64,000 nt of DNA from Gp13-AA77 sp035949375 (GTDB taxonomy: Bacteria > Acidobacteriota > Terriglobia > UBA7540). A program made the translations under genes and the position numbers. Below are positions 1 through 9,059 of the stretch, piece by piece. The stretch is taken from NCBI GenBank assembly GCA_035949375.1, contig DASZIG010000097.1:45642-109641 (forward strand), in the 5' to 3' direction. The notes below the pieces were generated by a model, which was not told the DNA's origin, made no database searches, and worked only from the letters and a program-made list of their open reading frames with translations. Every line of letters starts with the position of its first letter. Position 1 is the first letter of the stretch.

Positions 1-157
1 GCCCGCCCCCGCTCGCCTGGAGCAACTGGGCCGGTCCTGGGCCGGCTGGCGCAGCTACGCGACGTTCTACCTCTGGCTGGTGTATTGGGAGCCCGAGGAG
101 TGGAAGGAAGACCTGGCGGCAGAGATTCGCGCCGCCAAGCGTCGTCCCGATCCCTGA
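1..157 (+). CDS. DNA-3-methyladenine glycosylase (AlkA-like), C-terminal end only
   Basis: The window opens inside this gene; only about 51 C-terminal residues are present, read from base 2 and ending at the TGA at 155-157. The segment WAGWRSYATFYLWLVYW matches the conserved last helix of AlkA/HhH-GPD glycosylases (typically RPWRSYAAWYLWR). Enzymes of this family excise alkylated purines in base excision repair in the cytoplasm. The HhH motif and catalytic Asp lie outside the window, so substrate range cannot be judged. It runs towards the minus-strand permease gene, leaving a 15-bp convergent gap with no obvious terminator. Confidence 0.7.
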   Translation, partial: PAPARLEQLGRSWAGWRSYATFYLWLVYWEPEEWKEDLAAEIRAAKRRPDP

Positions 158-172
158 CATCACACCGAAGGC

Positions 173-2818
173 CTAATTGCTCCGGAGCGCGATCATAGGG
201 TCGATCCGCGATGCGCGGCGCGCCGGGATGTAGCCGGCGGCCAACGCCACGGCGCTGAGCAGCAGAATCATGGCGCCGAAGGTCGGGGGGTCAGTGGGTT
301 CTGTGCCGAACAGCAGCGAAGCGATCCCCTTGGCGACCCCGAATGACGCCGCCGTTCCGAGCGCGATTCCGAGGAGCGCCAGCCGCAGCGTATTTCGAAT
401 GACGCCCCATTGCACTTTGCCCGCCGTGGCGCCCAAAGCCATGCGGATGCCGATCTCTTGCGTTTGACGTGTGACCGAGTAAGAGATGACCCCGTAAATC
501 CCGAGCGACGCGAGAATCAGGCCCAGGGCCGCAAAGGAGGCGACGAGCAGGACGAAGAAGCGCCGTGGCGACGTGGCACGGTCCACAAGCTGCTGAATGG
601 GTCGGAATTCCGTGGCCGGCTGACCTGGATTGAGCGAGCGCAGGGTACTCATCACGCTCGAGGCCAGCACATCGGGCGGAAGTTTCGTGCGCACCACCAG
701 CTCCGCTCCTTCCGGCGTTCCTTGCGTCGCGGGGACATAGACTTCGGGGCCGGAAGAGTCCTCAAGGCTGCTCTCGCGAACATCTGAAATCACGCCGATC
801 ACCCGGGTATCCTTTTGGCCGATCCCTTCCGCCAGGCGCCCGATGGGATCCTCTCCCGGCCATTCCCGGCGGGCCGCTGCCTCGTTGACGATGATCACGT
901 GCTCGCGGTCGTCCGTGTCGTGCCAGTTGAAGTCGCGCCCTTCGCGCAAGTGCATGCCCATGGCATCGAAATACCCTGGGGTTACGATGTACACGAAGGC
1001 GTCGTCATTCACGTCCTTGGAAAAAGCCTTACCCTTCGCCCTCAAGTCCCAACTGCGATTGCGGTCCAGAGGGAGCATGTCGGAAATCCCCGCCGCCTCG
1101 ATGCCCGGGATCGCTCCCACGCGCCCCAGGATCTCCTGCAGGATGGCGCTCCTTTTTGCGGCTTTGCCGTCATCATCGTAATCCACCCGGATGGCGGCAG
1201 CGTGGCTGGGCTGGAATCCCAGGTCGACGTCCAGCACGCGGAGGAAGCTGCGCAGCAGCAAGCCCGCGCCGATCAGCAATACACAGGCCAGGGCGACTTC
1301 CGAGATGACCAGCGTGGCGCGTAGACGTTCATGCTTTCGGCCCTGGCTCATGCCGGGACCCGCGTCTTTCAGGGCTTCTTGCAGATTGCCCCCCGACACT
1401 TTGAAAGCCGGAACGAGCCCGAAGAGAACGGCCGCGGCCACGGCCACCAGCAGCGTCCAGGCGAGGGCGGCGCCGTCCACCCTGACACTGTCGAGCAGCG
1501 GAAGCGCGATGGATCCTTGATGGGCCAGATACGTGGTGATCGCAAACGCGAAGCCCAGCCCGAGCGCCGCGCCGGTCCCTGCCAGCACCAGGCTCTCCGT
1601 CAGCAGTTGACGGATCAGTCGCGCCCGGCCCGCTCCAAGAGCGCTGCGCATGGCGAATTCCTTGCTGCGTGTGGCCGCGCGAGCGAGCAAAAGATTCGAC
1701 AGATTCACGCAGACGATGAGGAGAATAAGGCCCACCCCGCACCACAGCACCACCAGCGAACGCCGCAGTTTACCGCTGACATGGTCCTTCAAGCCCGTGA
1801 TGGTGGTCTGCACATCAGTGCTCCAGTAGGGATTGCCGCTGTCCTTGAGCTGCGGAAGGAGGATCTTCGATTCGGCTTGCGCCTGCGCCGCCGTCACTCC
1901 CGGCTTGAGACGGCCAACCAGCGATAGCATGTGTCCCCAAGTGCGAATGTCATCCATGAAGACGGGGCGGAAAAAGTCCATTTTTGATCCCGGCGCGAAG
2001 ACAGCGCCGAAGTCAAATGTCGGTGGAAGCACACCGACGACGGTGACGGACTCGTCGTCGAGCTGGATGGCCTGGCCGACAATCGCAGGATTCGCGGCAA
2101 ACTGCCGCCGCCAGAACGCGTAGCTCAGCAGGATCGCTTTCCGGCCGCCGCGAACACACTCCTCAGGCATAAACAGCCGTCCGACTGCCGGCCGGATACC
2201 CATGGTCTCGAAGAAGTTGCCAGCCACCCAGACGAATGAAACAGGTCTCGGCTCGCCGCGGCCCATCAACTTGGTTTCCGAAAGTGAGTAGTACGGCACG
2301 AAGGCCGTCAGATCCTGGAAGGAATGGTTCGCGCGCTGAAACTCCTCATAGACGTCCACCCGATAGGTAACATCGGAGAGGCCTCCCACCCCATTGTTGC
2401 CGGCCAGCCAGGTAAGCTGTTGCGGGTCATGAAACGGCAGGGGACGCAGCAGAATGGTGTTGACCACGCTGAAGACCGCGACGTTCGCGCCGATGCCGAG
2501 GCCGAGAATCAGCACCGCGATCAGCGTGAAGGCCCGATCCCGGCGCAGAGTGCGAAAGGTGTATCGCAAATCCTGCATCAGGACGTCCAGCGCCGGCAGT
2601 CCGCGCGCGTCGCGATGCTTCTCTTTCGCCTGCTCGACACCCCCGAAGCTCACCAGGGCCTGGCGCCGTGCTTCCTCGGGCGATAGGCCGCGCTGCAGGT
2701 TTTCCTCGATCGCAAGTTCGAGATGAGCGGCCATCTCCGCGTCGAGTTCATGATCGAGAGGCTGCTTGTGGAAGAAGGCGCGGAGCCGGCTGATCGCTTC
2801 TCGAAGTCGGTCCTTCAT
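173..2818 (-). CDS. ADOP-family ABC transporter permease (FtsX/MacB-like)
   Basis: An 881-residue inner-membrane protein built as two MacB periplasmic-core plus FtsX repeats. Residues about 1-75 form the acidic-helical prefix typical of PadR-linked permeases (LDAEMAAHLELAIEE, then LSPEEARRQALVSFGG). A transmembrane segment near 98-118 (FTLIAVLILGLGIGANVAVF) is followed by a large periplasmic domain, an FtsX block from about residue 360, and a second core plus FtsX block ending IPARRASRIDPMIALRSN. The family is thought to act with MacB-type ATPases in export or envelope stress; no ATPase gene is adjacent and the substrate is unknown. The ATG at 2818 overlaps the PadR stop (ATGA, 2815-2818), implying translational coupling; an open frame extends further upstream but runs through the PadR gene. 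It closely resembles the permease at 46676-49168. Confidence 0.9.
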   Translation of the reverse strand: MKDRLREAISRLRAFFHKQPLDHELDAEMAAHLELAIEENLQRGLSPEEARRQALVSFGGVEQAKEKHRDARGLPALDVLMQDLRYTFRTLRRDRAFTLIAVLILGLGIGANVAVFSVVNTILLRPLPFHDPQQLTWLAGNNGVGGLSDVTYRVDVYEEFQRANHSFQDLTAFVPYYSLSETKLMGRGEPRPVSFVWVAGNFFETMGIRPAVGRLFMPEECVRGGRKAILLSYAFWRRQFAANPAIVGQAIQLDDESVTVVGVLPPTFDFGAVFAPGSKMDFFRPVFMDDIRTWGHMLSLVGRLKPGVTAAQAQAESKILLPQLKDSGNPYWSTDVQTTITGLKDHVSGKLRRSLVVLWCGVGLILLIVCVNLSNLLLARAATRSKEFAMRSALGAGRARLIRQLLTESLVLAGTGAALGLGFAFAITTYLAHQGSIALPLLDSVRVDGAALAWTLLVAVAAAVLFGLVPAFKVSGGNLQEALKDAGPGMSQGRKHERLRATLVISEVALACVLLIGAGLLLRSFLRVLDVDLGFQPSHAAAIRVDYDDDGKAAKRSAILQEILGRVGAIPGIEAAGISDMLPLDRNRSWDLRAKGKAFSKDVNDDAFVYIVTPGYFDAMGMHLREGRDFNWHDTDDREHVIIVNEAAARREWPGEDPIGRLAEGIGQKDTRVIGVISDVRESSLEDSSGPEVYVPATQGTPEGAELVVRTKLPPDVLASSVMSTLRSLNPGQPATEFRPIQQLVDRATSPRRFFVLLVASFAALGLILASLGIYGVISYSVTRQTQEIGIRMALGATAGKVQWGVIRNTLRLALLGIALGTAASFGVAKGIASLLFGTEPTDPPTFGAMILLLSAVALAAGYIPARRASRIDPMIALRSN

Positions 2819-3168
2819 AACTTTGCTCCTTCGTCCTGCATGGCGAGCACGCGACCCATCACGCCGGACAGCCGGCGCCAGTAGGCGGCGTCTTCGGCCA
2901 GTTGCTTCCGGCCATTCCTGGTAATCGAGTAGAATTTGGCTCTGCGGTTTTTCGCCGATGTTCCCCAGGCGGCGGAGATCCATCCTCTGTACTGCAAGCG
3001 GACCAGCGCCGCGTAAATCGTCCCCTGGTTCAGCAGGACCTTGTCAGCGCTCACCTGCTCGATGCGCCGGGCGATCCCGTAACCGTGCAGCGACCCCATG
3101 GCCGCGAGCGTCTGGAGAACCATGAGGTCCAGGGTTCCCTTCATTAGATCGAGCTTCGACTCCGCCAT
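2815..3168 (-). CDS. PadR-family transcriptional regulator
   Basis: A 117-residue winged-helix repressor. It begins MAESKLDLMKGTLDLMVLQTL, the usual PadR opening, then GSLHGYGIARRIEQ, the recognition part LLNQGTIYAALVRLQYRGWI, the wing YSITRNGRKQL, and a C-terminal dimerisation helix. A strong AGGAGG lies just before the ATG at 3168. The stop overlaps the start of the ADOP permease by 4 bp, so the two form a PadR-permease operon in which the repressor most likely controls itself and the transporter. Two TGTG...CACA sites upstream (3178-3225) are candidate operators. The effector ligand cannot be deduced. Confidence 0.9.
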   Translation of the reverse strand: MAESKLDLMKGTLDLMVLQTLAAMGSLHGYGIARRIEQVSADKVLLNQGTIYAALVRLQYRGWISAAWGTSAKNRRAKFYSITRNGRKQLAEDAAYWRRLSGVMGRVLAMQDEGAKL

Positions 3169-3177
3169 CCGGCCTCC

Positions 3178-3225
3178 TGTGTGACTACCACATCAGAATG
3201 GCACGAGTTGTGTCGAACTACCACA
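3178..3225 (-). promoter_or_regulatory. candidate double operator upstream of padR
   Basis: Two similar imperfect palindromes of the form TGTG-N7-9-CACA lie at 3178-3192 and 3209-3225. Both end in ACTACCACA, and these copies are 33 bp apart, about three helical turns. The nearer site abuts the ribosome-binding site of the PadR gene. Spaced twin sites immediately before a PadR gene suggest autoregulation by two dimers. This is inference from position and symmetry only. Confidence 0.4.
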
Positions 3226-3260
3226 GGAAAAGTGTTGGGATCACCAGTGAAAACACAAAA

Positions 3261-3343
3261 CGCAGTCATTCCCGCGAAGGCGGGAATCCATCGTGATTGC
3301 GCTGTTAAACAACTGGATTCCCGCCTTCGCGGGAATGACTGCG
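3261..3343. repeat. long perfect inverted repeat (REP/MITE-like)
   Basis: Two 30-bp arms, 3261-3290 and 3314-3343, are exact reverse complements separated by a 23-bp spacer. Each arm also carries its own hairpin, ATTCCCGC-GAAG-GCGGGAAT. The core is a sequence type widely scattered between genes in many bacteria. It lies in the 275-bp gap between the PadR gene and the TIM-barrel gene and could stop transcription or be a small non-autonomous element. A 16-bp piece of the arm (GGATTCCCGCCTTCGC) recurs at 32343-32358. Confidence 0.8.
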
Positions 3344-3443
3344 CTTCGAAGGGTTTCCGAGCCGCAAGGCACACCCCTCGTGAGAGCGCGGACTGTTAAT
3401 TCAACGGTATCTGGGGTGATGTAGACGGTGATACGCTCGCCGC

Positions 3444-4304
3444 TCAGCTCAGGCCGTGCAGATAAGGCAGGCTCGCCTTCATGACGTCAAGTTCCATTTC
3501 CACGAAATAGTTCTGCACTCCCGCCGGCCGCGCGTTGGCGAACAGCCTCTTCGAGTCCACCATGCCCTGCCCGAGCGGCACCTCTTTGTTGGCCGACGGC
3601 GACCAGTCCGCCAGATGCATGGAGATGAAGCGGCCGGGATACTTTGCAAGAAAGTCGGCCGCCTGGTAGCCGAGCCGCACCACCGCAACCTGGAACTGCA
3701 TCTTGATCGCCCGCGGGTCGAGCTCGCCCATAAGCTTGTCGTAGATCAGTTGGCCGTCGAGCTTGGCGAATTCGAAATCGTGATTGTGGAAACCGAGCTG
3801 GATGCCGGCCTGGAGCGTGCGCTCGCCCAGCTTGTTGGCCTCGTCGGCGGCCCGCATCCAGTCCGCGAGACCGGCGCCTTTCGGAAGCCAGAAGGTGGAA
3901 ATGATCATTTGCGTCAGGCCGAGATCCTTCGCGAAGGCCAGCCGCTCGTCAAGGCTCTCCTTCAGCTCCGTGAACCCGAAGTGGCAGCTCTGGCACTTCA
4001 AACCGGCAGCCTCGATTCGCTCGCGCATCTCGGAGGCTTTCATCCCGACGAGGGGCCCGAAGCCCAGGTCTTTGTAAGCCGGCGGCGAGCACATCTCGAT
4101 GGTCTGAAACCCGTCGCCAGCCAGTTGACGCAAGGTGCCGTCGAAGTCCTTCCCGATGGCCTCGCGCACCTCCCAGCTCTGGACGCCGATGGGCAGCCCC
4201 AGCGGATTGGCCCGGAGGCCGCCGCCCTGCCGCACGAAGTATCCGGCTGCCGCAAGTCCAGCGGCGGTCTTACCGAGAAAGCCTCGTCTCGAGATGCTGT
4301 TCAT
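3444..4304 (-). CDS. Tat-exported sugar phosphate isomerase/epimerase-like TIM barrel
   Basis: A 286-residue protein of the xylose-isomerase-like TIM-barrel (AP_endonuc_2) fold. The N-terminus SRRGFLGKTAAGLAAAGYF is a Tat signal, so the protein is probably exported folded. Barrel landmarks include GVQSWEVRE near the start, GFQTIEMCSPP, GFHNHDFEF (metal-ligand His region) and FISMHLADW. The ATG at 4304 has AAGGAGA upstream and starts directly at the signal peptide; an upstream open extension lacks support. Family members isomerise or epimerise sugars such as inositols. The gene faces away from the secreted glycosidase across a 213-bp divergent gap, so both may act on imported or extracellular sugars. 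Substrate unknown. Confidence 0.8.
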   Translation of the reverse strand: MNSISRRGFLGKTAAGLAAAGYFVRQGGGLRANPLGLPIGVQSWEVREAIGKDFDGTLRQLAGDGFQTIEMCSPPAYKDLGFGPLVGMKASEMRERIEAAGLKCQSCHFGFTELKESLDERLAFAKDLGLTQMIISTFWLPKGAGLADWMRAADEANKLGERTLQAGIQLGFHNHDFEFAKLDGQLIYDKLMGELDPRAIKMQFQVAVVRLGYQAADFLAKYPGRFISMHLADWSPSANKEVPLGQGMVDSKRLFANARPAGVQNYFVEMELDVMKASLPYLHGLS

Positions 4305-4517
4305 GTCGGTTCTCCTTGCGTGCGAAGGTCGGCCGGCGGCGCCACTCGGGCGACTCCGTATTCTGCACCGGCACGATGGCTGATGCAAATCCTCCGCGCG
4401 GTGGGCCGACATTACGACGCTCAGTGGCCTCCGTGGTGAAAGCCCCTGCTTCGATTGCACACCTGCGCCGCGCTGGCATCTTTCCGGACGCCCCGCGTTC
4501 CGGTATGCTGATTGCCC

Positions 4518-6215
4518 ATGACACGCTATGCGAGATTCTACACGGCGTCACTGAGCGCTACCGGACTGCTCGGTCTAGTCGCCATCTGCAGCCCCACGCT
4601 TGCCACGCCCGCAAAGGCGCCCGGCGCAGCGAAGCCTGTCCCGGAGGGGGTCACTTTCTCACAGTCTGCCCAGGCGGTGGACGCCTATGACTTCGTGGAG
4701 GTCACCGCTTCCGTCGTCTCGCCCGATGCGCAAAATCCTTTCACCGATGCCACGCTCGCCGGCTGGTTCGAAACCGCCGATGGAAGCCGCCGGTGGCCCG
4801 TGGAAGGCTTCTGCGATGCGGAGGATGGCAGCGTTTATCGCATCCGGTTTATGCCACCGAAGCCGGGCGACTACCGCTATTCCGTAATCTACCGGCAGGC
4901 CGGAGCGAATAAATTCGAAAAGGCTTTCGAAGGGACCTTTCACGCGAACGACGCCCACCGGCGCGGGCCCATCCGCGTGGACCCCGAGTATCCGTGGCAC
5001 TTCATCTGGGAGGGTACCGGAGAGCACTATTTTTTCAACGGAACCACCGCCTATTGGCTGATGGGCTGGAAAGACGAGCGCATCATCGACTACAGCCTGG
5101 AACGGCTGCACCGCCTGAAGGTCAACCGCCTGCGCGTGACGATTGCGGGCCGCACCAATACCTTCTACGGCGAGCCGGTGATGACCGGCGGCAATTTCAC
5201 GGTGTACCTCGAGCCGTGGCCGGGGAAGATGCCCGATGACATCTATCATCCGGGGTTCGATTACACGCGCTTCCACGTGGCGTACTGGCAGAAGTTCGAG
5301 CGCGCCTTGCGCTTTGCCCGCGACCGGGACATGCTGTTTTCGCTGGTGCTCGACATGAACGACGGCAAGGTGCATCCTGCGGCCGGCGGCGGCGACGAGC
5401 ATCGGTTCATCCGCTACGCCATCGACCGTTTCGGAGCCTTCTCGAACATCACCTGGGACCTCGGCGACGACCTCAACAGTTATCGCGACGACGCCTGGAC
5501 GCACTCGACGGGCACGCTCATCGAGCAGTGGGATCCGTACCGCCATCTCGCCACCAGCCACCCTGTGGACAACGTCCATCAGGACCGCACCTCGCCGTGG
5601 TTCGGCTTCACCTCGTTTCAGGAATGGTCGCGCAGCCAGCATGCCTTCATGCTGAGTGAGCGGCGCCAGCAGCAAGCGACGGGACGCATTATTCCGCAGA
5701 CGAACGAAGAATACGGCTACGAGGATCACTATCCGTTGTGGGCTCAGGGGCTCGGATCGGAATCGGCGGACACGTTGCGCCGCACGGCCTGGGACATCGT
5801 CATGGCCGGTGGTTACCAGACGGCCGGCGAAAGCGCGCGCCGCGGAACAAACATCTGGCCCGACACCGGGGGCGGCTGGATGAACGGCCGCGGCGACGAC
5901 ACCATGACCATGTTCCTCGGCTACGGCCACATGGTCGATTTCTTTACCGGCTTTGATTGGTGGAAGACCGAGCCTCACGATGAACTGGTGGACCACGGCG
6001 ACTACTGCCTGGCGAAGCCGGGGGAAATCTACGCCGTGTACCTGCCTCACGCCGGTAAAGTCACGGTAAACCTGGAGCCCGGCGCCTACAACGCCTACTG
6101 GTTCGGAGCGGTGAGCGGCGAAAAGATCGCCTTGCCCGAGGTTCAGGGTCCACAGTGGACGTCACCGGACGCGCCCGATCGCAATGACTGGGCACTGTTG
6201 TTGCTTCGAAAGTAG
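4518..6215 (+). CDS. secreted DUF5060/DUF4038 (apiosidase-like) glycoside hydrolase
   Basis: About 565 residues with a signal peptide (residues 1-30, ending near LATPA). Residues about 45-125 match a DUF5060 beta-sandwich (VEVTASVVSP, FMPPKPGDYRYSV). A TIM-barrel catalytic region follows from HFIWEGTGEHYFFNGTTAYWLM, the hallmark opening of DUF4038 enzymes, through LSLERLHRLKVNRLRV-type helices, ITWDLGDDLN and PQTNEEYGYED, whose Glu pair is a plausible catalytic site. A small C-terminal beta domain ends the protein. Members hydrolyse plant-polysaccharide side chains. The ATG at 4518 is preferred over a TTG two codons earlier. Confidence 0.8.
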   Translation: MTRYARFYTASLSATGLLGLVAICSPTLATPAKAPGAAKPVPEGVTFSQSAQAVDAYDFVEVTASVVSPDAQNPFTDATLAGWFETADGSRRWPVEGFCDAEDGSVYRIRFMPPKPGDYRYSVIYRQAGANKFEKAFEGTFHANDAHRRGPIRVDPEYPWHFIWEGTGEHYFFNGTTAYWLMGWKDERIIDYSLERLHRLKVNRLRVTIAGRTNTFYGEPVMTGGNFTVYLEPWPGKMPDDIYHPGFDYTRFHVAYWQKFERALRFARDRDMLFSLVLDMNDGKVHPAAGGGDEHRFIRYAIDRFGAFSNITWDLGDDLNSYRDDAWTHSTGTLIEQWDPYRHLATSHPVDNVHQDRTSPWFGFTSFQEWSRSQHAFMLSERRQQQATGRIIPQTNEEYGYEDHYPLWAQGLGSESADTLRRTAWDIVMAGGYQTAGESARRGTNIWPDTGGGWMNGRGDDTMTMFLGYGHMVDFFTGFDWWKTEPHDELVDHGDYCLAKPGEIYAVYLPHAGKVTVNLEPGAYNAYWFGAVSGEKIALPEVQGPQWTSPDAPDRNDWALLLLRK

Positions 6216-6255
6216 AAGATCCATACCGCTCACGGTATTTTAGACGCTGTTCCCT

Positions 6256-7227
6256 ATGAGCGATGCTTCTGAAGCCACGCCCGCGCTGCCGGTGCCGCAC
6301 TACGGCATTTTGAAGGGACCAAACGGTCTGCGCGCGGGCTGGCGGCTGCTAATCTTTTTCGCCATTTTCCTGCCGCTCGGTTACGGAGTGAGTCGCAGTG
6401 TCGACGCTCTGATCCGCAGCACGCATGCCGATTTCTCCGCCCCGTTGGACCAAGTCCTTACTCTGGACTTGTTTGTCCTTCCCTTGCTGATCGCAACCTG
6501 GATTATGGGACGGATCGAACGCCGCACCCTCGCCGATTATGGGTTGCCCTGGCGGCGAGCCTTCGGACGCCGGTTCTGGCAAGGAGCGGTCTTCAGCTTC
6601 GCGTCGTTCACCATTCTGCTCGCCACGATGCGCCTTGCCGGCGTCTTCTCATTCGGCGCCGCTGCACTGCATGGATGGGATGTGTGGAAGTACGCCGCCG
6701 CGTGGGCTGTTCTGGGATTCCTGGGCGCATTACTCGAGGACTTTACCTATCGCGGATATCTGCTGTTCACTCTGACGACGGGGATTGGTTTCTGGCCGGC
6801 AGCGATCGTCACGTCATTGCTCATGGGCGGGATGCACTATTTCAATCCAAGCGGTCATGGGCTGGGACCGGTGTCGGCGACCATGTACTGCCTGGTGACC
6901 TGCCTTGTCTTGCGGCGAACCGGCGATCTCTGGATGCCGCTTGGAATCCACTCGGCATGGACCTGGTGCGAAGTTTATTTCTACGGCGTGGCAGACAGCG
7001 GTTACCGGGCCAACGGCCATCTGTTCACCGCCAGCTTTCACGGTAATCCATTGCTAACCGGGGGTGGTTTTGGTCCGGAGGCTAGCATCTTCACCCTGGC
7101 CTTGCTGGCTATTTGGGGCGTGATTTTCTCCGTTTGGCTGCGTGGAGTGAGGTATCCCAGCCCTGCTGCCGTTCAGCGGCCGCAGGGCGGATCGCGAACT
7201 GAAGGCACCACGGCGCGGAAGCCTTAG
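6256..7227 (+). CDS. CPBP-family intramembrane metalloprotease homologue
   Basis: A 323-residue polytopic membrane protein with six to eight hydrophobic segments. The CPBP (CAAX/bacteriocin-processing) core is visible as LEDFTYRGYLLF around residue 160, then MGGMHYF and MPLGIHSAWTW. Active family members carry EExxxR, a following His and HxxxN/D; here the first motif reads ED-FTY-R and the last His is followed by AW rather than the usual Asn/Asp, so activity is uncertain. Homologues cleave prenylated or bacteriocin-type peptides within the membrane. It starts 41 bp after the glycosidase in the same direction and could be co-transcribed. Confidence 0.8.
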   Translation: MSDASEATPALPVPHYGILKGPNGLRAGWRLLIFFAIFLPLGYGVSRSVDALIRSTHADFSAPLDQVLTLDLFVLPLLIATWIMGRIERRTLADYGLPWRRAFGRRFWQGAVFSFASFTILLATMRLAGVFSFGAAALHGWDVWKYAAAWAVLGFLGALLEDFTYRGYLLFTLTTGIGFWPAAIVTSLLMGGMHYFNPSGHGLGPVSATMYCLVTCLVLRRTGDLWMPLGIHSAWTWCEVYFYGVADSGYRANGHLFTASFHGNPLLTGGGFGPEASIFTLALLAIWGVIFSVWLRGVRYPSPAAVQRPQGGSRTEGTTARKP

Positions 7228-7428
7228 TTTTAGAGGACAATCACAAACGGTTAGTCCATTTCGCCACTTCGCTTGATGCTATGGCGAATAAAAGTTCTGT
7301 CAAGGGCCTTTCTGCGCTCCGCGCGGGTGGCGACGACATTGTACTTTATGTCGTTCACCATCGCGCCGACCCAAACTAACCCGGACGGCGTGCCTCGGCG
7401 GGCCCACCGACGCCGGAGCACCCGAGTG

Positions 7429-8832
7429 TCACTGGGAGAAAAGAGACCCACGCGACGCTTGATTTGCTACCAATACCACCACGTCCAGTCGACCATCCCC
7501 GTTAAAATCGCCCACAGCGAGCGCGTCCGGGGTCGGCCCGGTGTTGAAGTACGCCGCGGGTTCCTTAAACGTGCCGTTGCCCAGCCCAAAGAGTATGGAG
7601 AGGGTGTTGGCATTCGAGCTCGTCACAGCCAGGTCAAGCCTGCCGTCATTGCTGAAGTCGCCCATGGTCACGTAGACCGGATTGCGACCCGTGAAATATA
7701 AGGTGCCCGCGCCAAATGTGCCGTCACCGTTGCCCAGCATAACGACCGCGCCGCCCCCCGTACCGTCGTCATTAGCCCCGAACAGGTCGAGTTTGCCGTC
7801 GCCGTTCAGGTCAGCAGTTGTAATCGAGAACCGTGCCGCGGAAGGAAATGAGGTCTGCGGGCGAAACGTTCCGTCGCCTTTGCCGAGCAGAATTGAGACA
7901 CCCTCAGGCGTGCCCACGGCCAGGTCCAGCTTGCCGTCGTGGTTGAAGTCGCCCGTAGTCAAGGAGTTTGGATTGGCGTCCGTGGGGTAATTCATGCGCG
8001 GTTGAAAAGTGCCGTCACCACTGCCCAACAGGATGGAGACGGTGCTGTCACCAAGGTTCACGACCGCGAGGTCCAGCTTCCCGTCGCCGTTGAAATCCGC
8101 TACGATCGCCATCTGCGGGCAATTCCCTACCCCGAACTGCACCTGGCTTTGGAGTGTGCCATCGCCGTTACCCAAGAGAATGGATACGGAGCCCGTGCCT
8201 GATGAGCAATCGTCCTGGTTGGCAGTCACCACGTCGAGGTAGCCGTCGCCGTTGAAGTCGCCCGTCGCCACCGACAGCGGTTGGGTACCGACCGCAAAGG
8301 CCAGGGGCGGTTGAAACGTGCCCTCCCCGTTTCCGAGGATGATTCCCAACTGATTGCTGCCGACGTCCACAGCGGCCAGATCGAGCTTGCCGTCGCCATT
8401 GAAATCTCCGGTTGCGACGGCCGTGGATGCCGTGCCGGCATCAAAGTTCGAACTGGTTAGAGTAACCCTTGGAATCGTGGTGTTCACCGGCAGGAACACC
8501 GCGTTGGAGGCGCCGCCGCCCGGAGCCGGATTCACGACCGTGATCGACGCCGTGCCCGCGCTCGCGATATCGGAGGCCAGAATACTTGCCGAGACCACTG
8601 ACGAGGACTGAAAAGTGGTGGTCCGGGCGCCACCGTTCCAGTTGACGACGGAACCGGAAACAAATCCGCTGCCGAATACGTGCAGCGTGAAAGCCGGACC
8701 ACCGGGCTCAACGCTGCTCGGGCCGACTTGAATCAGCAGCGGGACGGGGTTCGCCGCGCGCAAGGTCTGGCTGGACAGCAGTACGCTCGCGGAGAGAGTA
8801 AGGAGCATTAAAGACTGAGCCCTGTACTTCAC
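7429..8832 (-). CDS. secreted FG-GAP/VCBS repeat protein with IPT domain
   Basis: A 467-residue exported protein. Residues 1-27 form a signal peptide (LMLLTLSASVLLSSQTLRA). An IPT/TIG Ig-like domain spans roughly 30-120. Seven FG-GAP-type blades follow, each with a calcium-binding DFNGDGKLDL-like loop and a LGNGDGTF turn at about 48-residue spacing, consistent with an integrin-type beta propeller. The last repeat ends abruptly after DFNGDGRLDVVVL with the odd tail NQASRGSLFSQ, which may reflect a recent frameshift or truncation. Likely extracellular adhesion or binding; no enzymatic residues are seen. The stretch 7228-7428 downstream holds no convincing gene. Confidence 0.85.
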   Translation of the reverse strand: MKYRAQSLMLLTLSASVLLSSQTLRAANPVPLLIQVGPSSVEPGGPAFTLHVFGSGFVSGSVVNWNGGARTTTFQSSSVVSASILASDIASAGTASITVVNPAPGGGASNAVFLPVNTTIPRVTLTSSNFDAGTASTAVATGDFNGDGKLDLAAVDVGSNQLGIILGNGEGTFQPPLAFAVGTQPLSVATGDFNGDGYLDVVTANQDDCSSGTGSVSILLGNGDGTLQSQVQFGVGNCPQMAIVADFNGDGKLDLAVVNLGDSTVSILLGSGDGTFQPRMNYPTDANPNSLTTGDFNHDGKLDLAVGTPEGVSILLGKGDGTFRPQTSFPSAARFSITTADLNGDGKLDLFGANDDGTGGGAVVMLGNGDGTFGAGTLYFTGRNPVYVTMGDFSNDGRLDLAVTSSNANTLSILFGLGNGTFKEPAAYFNTGPTPDALAVGDFNGDGRLDVVVLVANQASRGSLFSQ

Positions 8833-9059
8833 GAATTTGTCCTCCCTTTGTTGAGATTCTTCTTCTCCTCCGGCCGGGCCCTTGGGCTACTGGGCCGGCC
8901 GCTGGGGTAGATTATATCCCCGCGGCATGGGGACGGCTCAAACTGGGAAGCGACACGGCCAGCGACGACACTGTCCTGCATATCGTCGCCATTGCCGCTG
9001 AGAAAACTGGGACTGTGTAGCCTTTAAGCTAGCCCGCCGTTACCCCTCTAAAAGACCAG

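Noticed and set aside
4659..6050. 463-codon open frame antisense to the DUF5060 glycosidase
   Set aside because: His/Val/Arg-rich, no domain, arises from the high GC content opposite a well-supported gene.
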